A stretch of 64,000 nucleotides of DNA. Origin: Aegicerativicinus sediminis. GTDB lineage: Bacteria; Bacteroidota; Bacteroidia; Flavobacteriales; Flavobacteriaceae. The notes beneath the pieces are model-generated. The model did not search any database, was not told where the DNA came from, and was given only the letters and a program-made list of their open reading frames with translations. The position numbers and the translations under genes were made by a program. Within the stretch, counting starts at the first letter, position 1, and each line of letters starts with the position of its first letter. This document shows positions 29,719 through 38,180 of the stretch, piece by piece. Location of the stretch: contig NZ_CP064295.1 of NCBI RefSeq assembly GCF_015476115.1, positions 3,528,001-3,592,000 of the forward strand, written 5' to 3'.

Positions 29719-31569
29719 ATGAGAGATGTTCTCCACAAGTTACTAATACTCCTTCTTTTTTTAGGTGGTATCAATTTAATGGCCCAGAATCAAAACACGG
29801 CTGATAGCCTTTCTCAGATTTACCACGCCAATCCTCAAACTGAAAACAGTTTGGAGTTATTGAACGTCATTGCGGTAAATCATACCAATCCCGAAAATGG
29901 ATTGGAATATAGCAACCTTTTAATTGAAAAGGCTACCGAGAAAGGCTCTTCCTATTATATAATGCAGGGTTATTTACGCAAAGGATATTGGTTGGAACGA
30001 AAGGGGAATCTACCTCAGGCACTTGAGGCTTATTTCACTGCCAATGAGGAGGCTGACAAATTAGAAGATGTAAACCAAAAGAATACCTCCAAAGGAGCAA
30101 TAGATATTGCCATAGCGAGCACATATAAGGATATTGGCAATCCTAAATATGCGGATTTGTATTACAACAAAGGGATTGAGATTCTCCAAAATTCCGATGA
30201 TAAAAATACTTTGGCGACGTCTTATTATAATTATGGTGACTACAAGGTTAAAAGAGGGGATTATTCAGAGGCCTATGAGCTTCTGAACAAAGCCCAAAAT
30301 CTCTTCCAAGAATTACAGATAGATACCCCTTTACCATACATCCAAGGTAATTTTGGCATCATATACGCTGCTGAAGGGAAAGACAGTCTCGGTCTTTCTA
30401 CGATTAACCAAGCGGTTACTTCCCTGGAAAAGAATAAAGATTTTTATGCGGCATCTGCGTTTCTTTTGGAAATGGCCAATATTTATTCTAAACAGGAAAA
30501 TTATGACATGGCATTCATATTTGCCGAACGAAGTTTGGCCTTAGCCGAGCAATATGGCTTGATCAAAGAAATGAGTGATGCCAATTTAAAATTGTCTGAA
30601 TTATACGAAGGAATAGGTGAAAATGGCAAGGCATTGCCCTATTTTAAAAACTATGTGACCAATAGGGACAGCATTACCAATCTAAAAGCTATGAATGAAA
30701 TAGCAAATATGCGTACGGATTTTGAAGTTTCACAAAAGCAAATTGAAGTTGCTGAACAGAGACGAACAAAAAACATTGTTATTATGGCAAGTGTTATTGT
30801 CGTAGCACTGATGCTCGCCCTCGCCATAGGATTATTTAGGCGAAATAAATTTATCAGAAGCACTTCAGCAATTATAGAGCGCGAAAAATCCAGATCGGAT
30901 AATCTGTTACTCAATATTTTACCTGCAGAAACTGCCAAGGAATTAAAAGATAAAGGCAGGGTAGCTGCTAAACGTTTTGATAATGTAAGTGTCTTATTTA
31001 CTGATTTTAAGGGTTTTACATTGCATTCTGAACATCTATCTCCAGAAGACTTGGTAAAAACGGTAGACTTTTATTTTTCAAAATTCGATGCCATTATCGA
31101 TAAATACGAGTTGGAAAAAATTAAAACCATAGGCGATGCGTATATGTGTGCATCTGGTTTGCCTTTTGAACGTGAAGACCACGCAGAGCGCATTGTTAAA
31201 GCAGCGATGGAGATTGTGGAATTTGTTGAATTTGCAAAAACCAACAATCCTGATAACCATCCACGTTTTGAAGTCAGGGTGGGCATACATTCTGGTCAGG
31301 TTGTGGCAGGGGTAGTAGGTCGTAAAAAGTTTGCCTACGATATTTGGGGCGACACCGTTAACACTGCAGCACGCATGGAAACCTATTCGGAAGATGGCAG
31401 AATCAACATTTCTGAAGATACGCATGCATTGGTAAAGGATAAATTCCATTGTAACTACCGAGGAAAAATTGAAGTGAAGAACAAAGGCTCCTTAAAAATG
31501 TATTTTGTAAACGGTTATATAACGGAACCAGAACCTTCCTTGGTAAACCACCAATCGGATACCACCTAA
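29719..31569 (+). CDS. TPR-linked class III adenylate cyclase, membrane-bound
   Basis: 616 residues. Signal sequence (LLILLLFLGGINLMAQ), five or more TPR repeats in residues 30-340 (predicted periplasmic), one membrane helix near 350-372 (NIVIMASVIVVALMLALAIGLF), a short signalling helix (SDNLLLNILPAETAKELKDKG), then a cyclase domain from about 420. Metal-binding Asp in VLFTDFKGFT, second metal site in KTIGDAYM. The purine-specifying pair reads Lys (IKTIGDAYM) and Asp (YDIWGDTVNTAARM), as in adenylate rather than guanylate cyclases. It makes cAMP in response to an extracytoplasmic TPR signal (inference). Confidence 0.88.
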   Translation: MRDVLHKLLILLLFLGGINLMAQNQNTADSLSQIYHANPQTENSLELLNVIAVNHTNPENGLEYSNLLIEKATEKGSSYYIMQGYLRKGYWLERKGNLPQALEAYFTANEEADKLEDVNQKNTSKGAIDIAIASTYKDIGNPKYADLYYNKGIEILQNSDDKNTLATSYYNYGDYKVKRGDYSEAYELLNKAQNLFQELQIDTPLPYIQGNFGIIYAAEGKDSLGLSTINQAVTSLEKNKDFYAASAFLLEMANIYSKQENYDMAFIFAERSLALAEQYGLIKEMSDANLKLSELYEGIGENGKALPYFKNYVTNRDSITNLKAMNEIANMRTDFEVSQKQIEVAEQRRTKNIVIMASVIVVALMLALAIGLFRRNKFIRSTSAIIEREKSRSDNLLLNILPAETAKELKDKGRVAAKRFDNVSVLFTDFKGFTLHSEHLSPEDLVKTVDFYFSKFDAIIDKYELEKIKTIGDAYMCASGLPFEREDHAERIVKAAMEIVEFVEFAKTNNPDNHPRFEVRVGIHSGQVVAGVVGRKKFAYDIWGDTVNTAARMETYSEDGRINISEDTHALVKDKFHCNYRGKIEVKNKGSLKMYFVNGYITEPEPSLVNHQSDTT

Positions 31570-31642
31570 CGAATCGTTTCTTCGGGTAGGGCAATCGTTG
31601 CTCCATCAAGGGGAAACATAAAAATTATAGTTTCTCTTTAGC

Positions 31643-33304
31643 ATGAAAAACGTACACATCCTTATTGCAAGCCTCATCCTTTTAAATCTTTATAGCTGTA
31701 AAAAACAACCTAAAGTCATTACGTTTAGTTCTTTGGAAGTACTTAATGGCGATATTCTATTGTGCGGAAGTGGCGATTTCGGTACCGTCGATTTTGCGAC
31801 CAGCTGTACTACAGAAAGTAGTGAAATGTTCAATTTAGGACTTTCCTTATTGCATTCTTTTGAATATACAGAAGCCGAAAAAGCCTTTGCTAAGGTATTG
31901 GAAGTGGATCCTAATTGTGCAATAGCGTTTTGGGGTATTGCCATGTGCAATTTCCATAGTCTGTGGATGCAGGCTGGCAACGCGCATTTAATAAAAGGTA
32001 ACCGTTTAATTGAAGCTACGACCGAATTAAAAACAACTGATCGGGAACGCGCTTATATCAATGCCATCGGCGCTTTTTATAAGGATTGGCAAACCGTTCC
32101 TCATAAGCAACGAATTTATTTATTTGAAGAGGGAATGAGGTCTGTTTACGAAACCTATCCCGAAGATAAAGAAGCTGCAATATTTTATGCTTTAGCTTTA
32201 AGGGCTATAGCCAATCCTTCCGACAAAACTTTTAAAAATCAATTGAAATCGGGTAAAATTTTGAAATCTATTTTTCCCTCGGCGCCCAACCATCCTGGGA
32301 TAGCGCATTATTTAATCCATAATTACGATTATCCTGAATTAGCTGAAAAAGCCTTGCCAACCGCTAGGGAATATGCCAAAATAGCACCGGCATCAGCCCA
32401 TGCACAGCATATGCCATCGCACATATTTACACGCTTGGGACTTTGGGAGGAAGCCATTGCCTCTAACCTAAAATCTACCGAAGCGGCACTATGTTATGCT
32501 GAGGCTTTGGGTGCGACTGCACATTGGGACGAAGAATTACACGGTATGGACTATTTGGTCTATGCCTATTTACAATTGGGAGCAAATGACAAGGCTGCAG
32601 AGCAATATGATTATTTAAAAACCTTTTATTCGGTGTTTCCGGTGAATTTTAAATGTGCTTATGCCATAGCAGCCATTCCTGGGCGCATCGCTTTGGAAAA
32701 TAAGGACTGGGAGGGAGCCGCACAGTTGGAACTGCCAGAGATTGCGATTCCTTGGGAACAATTTCCTTGGGAACGTTCGCTTTATTATTTTACAAAAGGT
32801 TATGGCGCGATCCGCCTAGGATTGATTGAAGAGGCAGAGCAGGAGTTAAAAGCGATAAAAACGGCGCATAGAGACTTACAAAAGGCAGAAAACAATTATC
32901 TGGCAGACCAAGTAGCCATTGAAATCGCCAATTTAGAAGCTTGGATGTTATTTAGAAAAGGCTCTATTGATAGTGCTATTCAACGTATGCAAGAAGCAAA
33001 AGATATGGAAAACAATACTCAAAAACATCCGGTAACACCTGGGGAATTGATCCCAGCAGCGGAGCTATTGGCAGATCTTTATATGGAAAATGGAAATATT
33101 GAATTGGCGCACAGCGCGTATTTGGACAATTTAAACCAACATCCTCAACGTTTTAATGGTCTTTATGGCGCAGCTAAAACAGCAAGCATGTTAAACGATT
33201 TAGAAACCGCAAAAATGTATTTTCAGCAGTTGTTGGATTTAGGACAGGCATACAACAGCCAACGGCCAGAACTTTTGGAAGCCAAAACATTTTTAGAACC
33301 CTAG
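31643..33304 (+). CDS. TPR-repeat lipoprotein
   Basis: 553 residues, lipoprotein signal (ILIASLILLNLYSC). The chain is built of TPR-like helical pairs throughout (EMFNLGLSLLHSFEYTEAEKAFAKVLEVDPN, AIRLGLIEEAEQELKAI, GNIELAHSAYLDNLNQHPQ). Two segments, HYLIHNYDYPELAEKALP and HAQHMPSHIFTRLGLWEEAI, carry conserved His residues seen in related bacterial TPR proteins of unknown role. Last host gene before the dif region; ends in a weak terminator. Confidence 0.78.
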   Translation: MKNVHILIASLILLNLYSCKKQPKVITFSSLEVLNGDILLCGSGDFGTVDFATSCTTESSEMFNLGLSLLHSFEYTEAEKAFAKVLEVDPNCAIAFWGIAMCNFHSLWMQAGNAHLIKGNRLIEATTELKTTDRERAYINAIGAFYKDWQTVPHKQRIYLFEEGMRSVYETYPEDKEAAIFYALALRAIANPSDKTFKNQLKSGKILKSIFPSAPNHPGIAHYLIHNYDYPELAEKALPTAREYAKIAPASAHAQHMPSHIFTRLGLWEEAIASNLKSTEAALCYAEALGATAHWDEELHGMDYLVYAYLQLGANDKAAEQYDYLKTFYSVFPVNFKCAYAIAAIPGRIALENKDWEGAAQLELPEIAIPWEQFPWERSLYYFTKGYGAIRLGLIEEAEQELKAIKTAHRDLQKAENNYLADQVAIEIANLEAWMLFRKGSIDSAIQRMQEAKDMENNTQKHPVTPGELIPAAELLADLYMENGNIELAHSAYLDNLNQHPQRFNGLYGAAKTASMLNDLETAKMYFQQLLDLGQAYNSQRPELLEAKTFLEP

Positions 33305-33315
33305 GGCAGCATTTA

Positions 33316-33342
33316 AAAACCTAATCTCAAAATCAGGTTTTC
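33316..33342 (+). terminator. Terminator-like hairpin after the TPR lipoprotein
   Basis: AAAACCTAAT pairs imperfectly (one mismatch) with ATCAGGTTTT around five bases; short T content after it. Confidence 0.5.
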
Positions 33343-33439
33343 TAATAATCCAATATATGGACTTTGGATTACTATTTTCTTAAATAAGCGAATTATAGAG
33401 GGGGAAAAGATTGAGATCAGGAGAATTCTTCATATTTCT

Positions 33440-33467
33440 ATTTTACATAACGTAAATTATAGAACAA
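33440..33467 (-). other. dif: Chromosomal dif site (XerC/XerD recombination site)
   Basis: On the minus strand: an 11-bp arm TTGTTCTATAA (XerC side), a 6-bp centre TTTACG, and an 11-bp arm TTATGTAAAAT (XerD side). The last arm matches the XerD arm of E. coli dif (TTATGTTAAAT) in 10 of 11 bases, and both inner edges show the ATAA/TTAT symmetry of dif sites. It is intergenic and adjacent to an integrated phage element. This is where chromosome dimers are resolved near the replication terminus, with FtsK activation. Called by pattern only. Confidence 0.78.
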
Positions 33468-33678
33468 AATAATAACGAAAATCCCTAAATAGCTATCAAC
33501 CAATTGTTTAAAGAAAACCGCTTGAAAACCCTATGTTTCATAGGTGTTCATGCATTATGGTAGATCCGTATAAAATGGCTTCCCAGAGAAACTCTGGAAA
33601 TGTTTAGGACTTTTCGCCAAAACTATCCAAAAAAATTACCCAAACAGTTTATAATAAAACATTTAGGCAGTAATCTGT
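33468..33678. other. Short segment between dif and the first dif-like site
   Basis: About 210 bp without an ORF or obvious hairpin of note. Flanked by two sites that share 16 of the 17 bases covering centre and XerC arm. It has the position of a deleted or minimal dif-integrated element. Confidence 0.45.
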
Positions 33679-33706
33679 AATTTGGATAAGGTAAATTATA
33701 GAACAA
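33679..33706 (-). repeat. dif-like attachment site, left end of the 18-kb element
   Basis: XerC arm identical to the dif site (TTGTTCTATAA on the minus strand, 33696-33706), centre with one change, XerD arm diverged (8 of 11). The same features recur at 51871-51898. Sites of this type flank elements integrated by host XerCD recombinases. Confidence 0.72.
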
Positions 33707-33730
33707 ATTTGCGATATGGAAAGATTTCTG

Positions 33731-34018
33731 CTAAGATGCCATTGAATGCATCTTGTTGCACCTCTTTAAATGTGATTCGATGTTGTTAAGCCTGATCTCG
33801 TTCTGTTGGTTACGGGTATGAAGTTTGAAGATCTTGGATCTGTTTGATTCGGTATCGACGAATAGTTTATCCCTGTGGCGCATAAAGTTCGCTACGAGCA
33901 TTTCATGTTTGTCCCATAGTTTTTTCATTGCGACCAATAACAGAGCGTTAATGGCAAACATCAGCAATAAAGCAGTTGAAAGTAATTCCATAATATAAGT
34001 GGTTTTTAGATTAATCAT
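33731..34018 (-). CDS. Small membrane protein with a coiled tail
   Basis: 95 residues. A membrane helix (LLSTALLLMFAINALLLVAM) is followed by a basic helical tail (NEIRLNNIESHLKRCNK). Its ATG overlaps the end of the SSB gene by 8 bp, which argues for translational coupling; an alternative start is the ATG at 33991. Similar short holin-like or spanin-like proteins are frequent in phage and plasmid elements, but no family was recognised. Confidence 0.5.
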   Translation of the reverse strand: MINLKTTYIMELLSTALLLMFAINALLLVAMKKLWDKHEMLVANFMRHRDKLFVDTESNRSKIFKLHTRNQQNEIRLNNIESHLKRCNKMHSMAS

Positions 34019-34334
34019 TAAAGGTTAACAATTGGAGAATCTGGCAGGATATCGACAAATTAAGGTACTGTTTGTCATTGTGGGTATTCAGCGTAAAACT
34101 TGGTTTTCCCTGAACGAATACCCGAGCACCCTTTGTCAGGTGATGCATGAGTTTTTTAGGCTCATTTTTGTAATTCTTAAAGACCATGAACCAGTCGGTT
34201 TTTTCAACGGTCGCCCCTTGGGAGTTTTCGTATTTCTCCGTTACGGCAACTTTGATCTGTAACCTGTAGGAATTGTTCTCTAATACTAAGTCGGCATCTG
34301 CGCCTAAATTTCCAATTATAGTGATTTGTTTCAT
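34011..34334 (-). CDS. ssb: Single-stranded DNA-binding protein (OB-fold, SSB-like)
   Basis: 107 residues, consistent with the OB-fold of SSB but lacking the acidic C-terminal tail of chromosomal SSB. Visible family features: ITIIGNLGADADLVLENNSYRLQIKVAVTE at the start, EKTDWFMVFK in the middle, LTKGARVFVQGKPSF near the end. It coats ssDNA during replication. In a phage or plasmid element with a rolling-circle Rep it would protect the single-stranded form. First gene inside the left boundary. Confidence 0.85.
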   Translation of the reverse strand: MKQITIIGNLGADADLVLENNSYRLQIKVAVTEKYENSQGATVEKTDWFMVFKNYKNEPKKLMHHLTKGARVFVQGKPSFTLNTHNDKQYLNLSISCQILQLLTFND

Positions 34335-35283
34335 TTGTGTTTTGAATAATTAAACCCAAAACCTACTCACGTATAAGATTTCAAAGAACGTTGTTTGTTG
34401 CTGCAAGTTTAAAACGAAATTTTAAACCTTAAAAGCATTTTTCCGCAGAAAACGTAAAAAAGCGCATTTTGTGTCGATAATGTTCACTTTTGGTTCATTT
34501 GAGCTAATCACGAAAATACATACATTTTAACACTTTTTAACATTTCGTTCTGTACCGCCAGTACTAGGATTGTAATCTACTATAAACTAGACTTTTAATA
34601 AAAGTCAAAAAGTCCGACAGTCGGACTATTACCACGTGTAGTTACTAGCCCACGTGGAAGGTTTTTTATGGTTGAAATTGGATGGGTTGGTCCCCTACTC
34701 CAATCATTTTTGTGGCAAAAAATGTTCCACTGGATCTTGAACGCCTTCAGCGTTCTTTTTTGTTCACCGTTCCTACTCAGATAGTATCGGTACAATCCTA
34801 ATACGCTCATGCTCCAATCGTAAAGGCCGTTTTTCCCATAATTCACTATCGGAACTCCGTATCACTTTCCTTCATCAAACCTCTAAAAATTACACCGATA
34901 GCCGAGAGCATAAAATCGGTGATCATCCTTGGACGCTCGTCAGACATCTCTCTAGGGCAAACTCCCTCCGCTCCGCTTCACTGCATTCCGCTTTGCTCCA
35001 CTTGTTGGCCCTGGTTCGATTACTCACGCCCTTCAATGGCCTCTTTATATCTCGTCAGTCGCTGCAATTTTTTAAACGAGGATTCAGAAAGTTGATCCGA
35101 ACTCCCGATTGCGTGAATGAAAAACGCTCTTTGACATCTTGAATCCCGAACGAAATAGGAACCGATAACTCTATCGGGTACTGAACAACAAAAAAATAGA
35201 AAGTTAAAACCGACAACCCATTGTTGAATAAAAAAGTTGACAGGGTTGGCGGAAAAACCAAGAACCACTAAAACCAAATCATT
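34335..35283. other. 949-bp non-coding, hairpin-rich region between ssb and ardA
   Basis: No convincing gene. It contains an almost perfect palindrome AGTCCGACAGTCGGACT (34611-34627), a CCACGTG/CACGTGG inverted repeat at 34632-34658 followed by six T, and a CACCGAT/ATCGGTG hairpin near 34890-34922. Stacked hairpins of this type are found at replication or packaging origins of ssDNA replicons; this is inference. Divergent ssb and ardA promoters must also lie here. Confidence 0.45.
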
Positions 35284-35853
35284 ATGAACACAGAAACGCA
35301 AGTTACACCACGAATTTTTTTGACCGATTACGCTAGCTACAACGCAGGCACACAATTTGAATTTGGCCACTGGGTCGATCTGGACGAATTCAGCGATATA
35401 GAAGAATTGAACCACTACATAAGAGAGCATTTTAAAGATGCGGACCAAAGGAGCCCTTTGGACGATTTCGGATCCATTAGGGAGGAAATCATGGTCACCG
35501 ATTACGAAGGTTTCCCTGAACAGCTCTATTGCGAGTGCGGGAGCACCTTTGAAAGCATCTTCCATTGGATGCATTTGGAATCCTATGATCGGGCTAAGGT
35601 CGAATACCTCATGGAATGGCAAGGGGCTTCATTCAGTGACGCCCTTGAGAGTTTTGAGGATGTAATTTTATGGGAATATTCAGGACCTAAGACCGATGCA
35701 GTATATTATATATTCCATGAACTATATCCAGACGTTGAAACCATCGAGAGACAGAATGATTTTCTAACCGTCGATTATGACAGGTTTGAGGATCAATGCC
35801 TGATTGATTTTGCCGATAGCGAAGGAAATGAATATCTAGTATTAAGGGAGTGA
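35284..35853 (+). CDS. ardA: ArdA-family antirestriction protein
   Basis: 189 residues. The ArdA signature is clear: PRIFLTDYASYNAGTQFEFGHWVDL at the N-terminus, EEIMVTDYEGFPEQL after about 70 residues, then an acidic C-terminal half (DQCLIDFADSEGNEYLVLRE). ArdA mimics bent B-form DNA and inhibits type I restriction-modification enzymes, so incoming element DNA escapes cleavage. It is one of the few genes of the element on the plus strand, and it forms the outer end of the cassette array. Confidence 0.92.
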   Translation: MNTETQVTPRIFLTDYASYNAGTQFEFGHWVDLDEFSDIEELNHYIREHFKDADQRSPLDDFGSIREEIMVTDYEGFPEQLYCECGSTFESIFHWMHLESYDRAKVEYLMEWQGASFSDALESFEDVILWEYSGPKTDAVYYIFHELYPDVETIERQNDFLTVDYDRFEDQCLIDFADSEGNEYLVLRE

Positions 35854-35856
35854 TCT

Positions 35857-35880
35857 AAGGGCCAATTAGGCCCTTTTTTT
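35857..35880 (+). terminator. Terminator of ardA
   Basis: AAGGGCC pairs with GGCCCTT around five bases, followed by a T-run. The first attC-like site starts immediately after it. Confidence 0.85.
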
Positions 35881-35882
35881 AT

Positions 35883-36016
35883 GCACAACGGATTGTATAA
35901 AGTTAGTTGCGTGTGCAAGCCCTAAGTTAGCAAACAAACCATGAGAGGAAAAATCCGAATGGATTTTTCCAAATAAGCAATAACCTAGCAATTAATTTTA
36001 TACCGTGTTGTAATGC
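35883..36016 (-). repeat. attC-like site 1 (distal end of the array)
   Basis: Imperfect inverted repeat of about 134 bp. Outer arm GTTGTAATGC at 36007-36016 is the exact reverse complement of GCATTACAAC at 36745-36754, the start of the same cassette. An inner stem GGAAAAATCC / GGATTTTTCC spans 35947-35970. The stop codon of the cassette gene lies within the site. Confidence 0.8.
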
Positions 36017-36726
36017 GTTTTTATTGTTTTTTTATGTTCCACTGAAATTTCCGAACCCTCGGCCAACATTACTGAATCAGGATTTTTGGAAGACAAAAAG
36101 TCAAAATCTTTGCCGTAAACCTCACCAAAATCCACGTCGATATTATAGTCCAACACTTTGTAAATCGACCATCTCGGGTGTCTTACTTCGTATTCGTTTG
36201 ATTTCCTTTCATTGATTTTAGCATAGCCATAATAATGCTCAGTTATGAACTCTGTTTCACTATCTGGAATCAAATCGAACTCATCCTGAGTTGCCTTAAT
36301 ACGGAAAGAATTCTTGTGGCCATTTTTTGTCCAGTTGTACTCAACAGTCCGACTTGAATTATCCTCTTCCCAAAAATGGTTCATCGGCATCGTTTCATAG
36401 TTTTCTTTATATACCGTGTTTGCCACAAAAGTCAGAGCTCTTTTTGGTACAATCTCTTTAATAAAAACTACACCGCGTTTCCATTCTCCCTTTTCAAATC
36501 TCTTGACATAAAACCTCAAATTCACTTCCTCAAAATTAATGTGGTATGGAACTTTTATTCCTAATAGTTTTGTGTTTTTGAACATAAACCCGACGAGGCT
36601 GACGTAACAGTTGCCATTCCATAAGTCCAATTCAGTTCCGAATGGAACATATTTCTCCAAAATCTCCTTATCGACAATATAATTTGCCAAAGCTAATTTT
36701 CTCCATTCTGCTAATAAAAAGCTCAT
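35998..36726 (-). CDS. Cassette 1: DUF2071 family protein
   Basis: 242 residues, full length for DUF2071 (YqjF). Features: MSFLLAEWRKLALANYIVDKE, LDLWNGNCYVSLVGFMFKNTKLLG, ALTFVANTVYKENY, and the aromatic C-terminal half HPRWSIYKVL. The biochemical role of the family is unknown. The final codons and stop run into attC-like site 1, so the cassette end is part of the reading frame. Confidence 0.85.
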   Translation of the reverse strand: MSFLLAEWRKLALANYIVDKEILEKYVPFGTELDLWNGNCYVSLVGFMFKNTKLLGIKVPYHINFEEVNLRFYVKRFEKGEWKRGVVFIKEIVPKRALTFVANTVYKENYETMPMNHFWEEDNSSRTVEYNWTKNGHKNSFRIKATQDEFDLIPDSETEFITEHYYGYAKINERKSNEYEVRHPRWSIYKVLDYNIDVDFGEVYGKDFDFLSSKNPDSVMLAEGSEISVEHKKTIKTHYNTV

Positions 36727-36744
36727 TCTAAGTTAGGTTTAAAT

Positions 36745-36883
36745 GCATTACAACGGTTCGTGTAAAACCTAGTTGCGTAGGTTTTGCACTAAGATAGTAA
36801 ACAAGGCCGGATGTGAGGAAATTCCAACGGAATTTCCGATTAACGGTGGCCCAGCAATTGGGTTTACACCGTGTTGTAGCACG
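36745..36883 (-). repeat. attC-like site 2
   Basis: Outer arm GTTGTAGCAC at 36873-36882 is the reverse complement of GTGCTACAAC at 37346-37355. Inner hairpin GGAAATTCC / GGAATTTCC. Left edge GCATTACAACGG is the start of cassette 1. Confidence 0.8.
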
Positions 36884-36896
36884 TTTATTTTTGTTT

Positions 36897-37337
36897 TTAT
36901 ATCATTTGATAAGCCATGTAACCGCCAACATAAAAACCCAAGATTGTTGGAGGAATTGCTAAAGCTAGTTTTAACCATTTATTTAAATCCGAATTTTTAC
37001 TTTTCCAGGCCAGAAAAATAGTCGAAAAACCAAGGAGTATTGGGGGAATAATTTCAATTAATTCAGGTTTATAGCCATTTTCTAAAAAATATTCTATAAG
37101 TAAATGGACAGGCCAAGTTAAGTACATTACAACAAAGGCAATTGTTAATAATAAAGCCCCTGTTTTCGGTTTGAAAAAGTGAAACCAACTTAAAAATCCA
37201 AAAATTAAGATTGCAAATGCTACACTAATTAATGGATTAGCTGAATTTAAACCAGCCGAACCTGTCATATATGCGGCAAAAAGCAGATATACAAATCCGC
37301 CAAGAAACAATGAAGATATGTAGGTTAAGATTTTCAT
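36897..37337 (-). CDS. Cassette 2: small four-helix membrane protein
   Basis: 146 residues with about four membrane helices (ILTYISSLFLGGFVYLLFA, LISVAFAILIFGFLSWFHFF, ALLLTIAFVVMYLTWPVHLL, LIEIIPPILLGFSTIFLAW) and a fifth at the C-terminus. No family recognised. The start codon follows the cassette GTT core by only 16 bases with an ATTAAAAA leader. Confidence 0.65.
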   Translation of the reverse strand: MKILTYISSLFLGGFVYLLFAAYMTGSAGLNSANPLISVAFAILIFGFLSWFHFFKPKTGALLLTIAFVVMYLTWPVHLLIEYFLENGYKPELIEIIPPILLGFSTIFLAWKSKNSDLNKWLKLALAIPPTILGFYVGGYMAYQMI

Positions 37338-37345
37338 TTTTTAAT

Positions 37346-37486
37346 GTGCTACAACGTCACCGGTTAACGCAAGTAGCGGAGTTGGGAACGTGAATTTGTC
37401 CGGTTAAATTATTGTTTTAAAGGTAGTTAAAAATGTCATTTTAAATGGTCTGCCGCTATTTGCTCGTTAACCGATGTTGTACAACG
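37346..37486 (-). repeat. attC-like site 3
   Basis: Outer arm GTTGTACAAC at 37476-37485 (self-complementary) matches the start of cassette 3 at 38034-38043. Extended pairing ACCGGTTAACG / CGTTAACCGAT. The inner sequence differs from the other sites. Confidence 0.78.
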
Positions 37487-37488
37487 TT

Positions 37489-38025
37489 CTACCTATCCCA
37501 TCCATCAATAAGATAATTTTTATCAGTCAGCTTTTCTTCAATTCCTGAACTTTTAGATTTAAACCATAATTCAAATCGAGTCGGATAAAAATTTGAAAAA
37601 GTTCCTTCATATATTACTGAAGTTCCTTTGAATAATTTATAATCACCACTCAAATCTTTAACTTCGTTTTTAGTCCGTTTAGCTAATATTTCTCTCGACA
37701 ATTGAATATCTTGTGTTAATTCAAAAGCTTTAATATAGATTTCTCCTTTTTCAGTTGGTTTGTGCCACATATAAAAATCATAACCATTATAACCATTTCC
37801 AATTACAACAATTTTTTCTTGATTAACATCCATTGATTCCAAGGAGTCTATTTGATTATCGGTCAGAAATTCAACTGGTTTTTCAAAACTCATATTATCA
37901 GGAATTTCAACATTCAAAAATTTTGCTTCCTCTCGGGCTTCAGCATTAAGTTCGAAAACAACCCAAACCATAATCAAACAGAATACAATTAAAATTCCTA
38001 AGGTAATTTTTTTAAGTAAATTCAT
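37489..38025 (-). CDS. Cassette 3: membrane-anchored hypothetical protein
   Basis: 178 residues from the ATG at 38025 (MNLLKKITLGILIVFCLIMV), giving an N-terminal anchor; the longer frame to 38100 would run through the recombination site and is rejected. The rest is periplasmic-type (FELNAEAREEAKFLNVEIPDN, VVIGNGYNGYDFYMWHKP, FSNFYPTRFELWFKS). No family recognised. The stop is 3 bases from attC-like site 3. Confidence 0.65.
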   Translation of the reverse strand: MNLLKKITLGILIVFCLIMVWVVFELNAEAREEAKFLNVEIPDNMSFEKPVEFLTDNQIDSLESMDVNQEKIVVIGNGYNGYDFYMWHKPTEKGEIYIKAFELTQDIQLSREILAKRTKNEVKDLSGDYKLFKGTSVIYEGTFSNFYPTRFELWFKSKSSGIEEKLTDKNYLIDGWDR

Positions 38026-38031
38026 ATCTGA

Positions 38032-38170
38032 ATGTTGTACAACGTTCCGGCTAAAATTTCGGGCGGTGTTTACCATCGCTAACTTGTCGGCCGAAACCAA
38101 AGATAGCCGAAAAACACAAACCTAACCTTAGCCTAAACCCAGCCTGAATTTTAGCTTTTGTTGCCACACG
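38032..38170 (-). repeat. attC-like site 4
   Basis: Outer arm GTTGCCACAC at 38160-38169 is the reverse complement of GTGTGGCAAC at 38798-38807. Second pairing GGCTAAAATTTC / GAATTTTAGC. Confidence 0.78.
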
Positions 38171-38180
38171 TTTTTATTTT

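Noticed and set aside
34595-34846. 83-codon minus-strand frame with some protein-like residues
   Set aside because: It covers the two strongest hairpins of the non-coding block, has no recognisable family and no clear translation start; not supported as a gene.
35020-35622. 200-codon minus-strand frame opposite ardA
   Set aside because: It is the antisense shadow of ardA, which has an unmistakable family signature.
33731-35880. Conjugative element (because ssb and ardA often travel with transfer genes)
   Set aside because: No relaxase, coupling protein or type IV secretion genes are present in the window.
38026-38100. N-terminal extension of the cassette 3 gene
   Set aside because: The extra 25 codons run through the attC-like site; the ATG at 38025 gives a proper membrane anchor.
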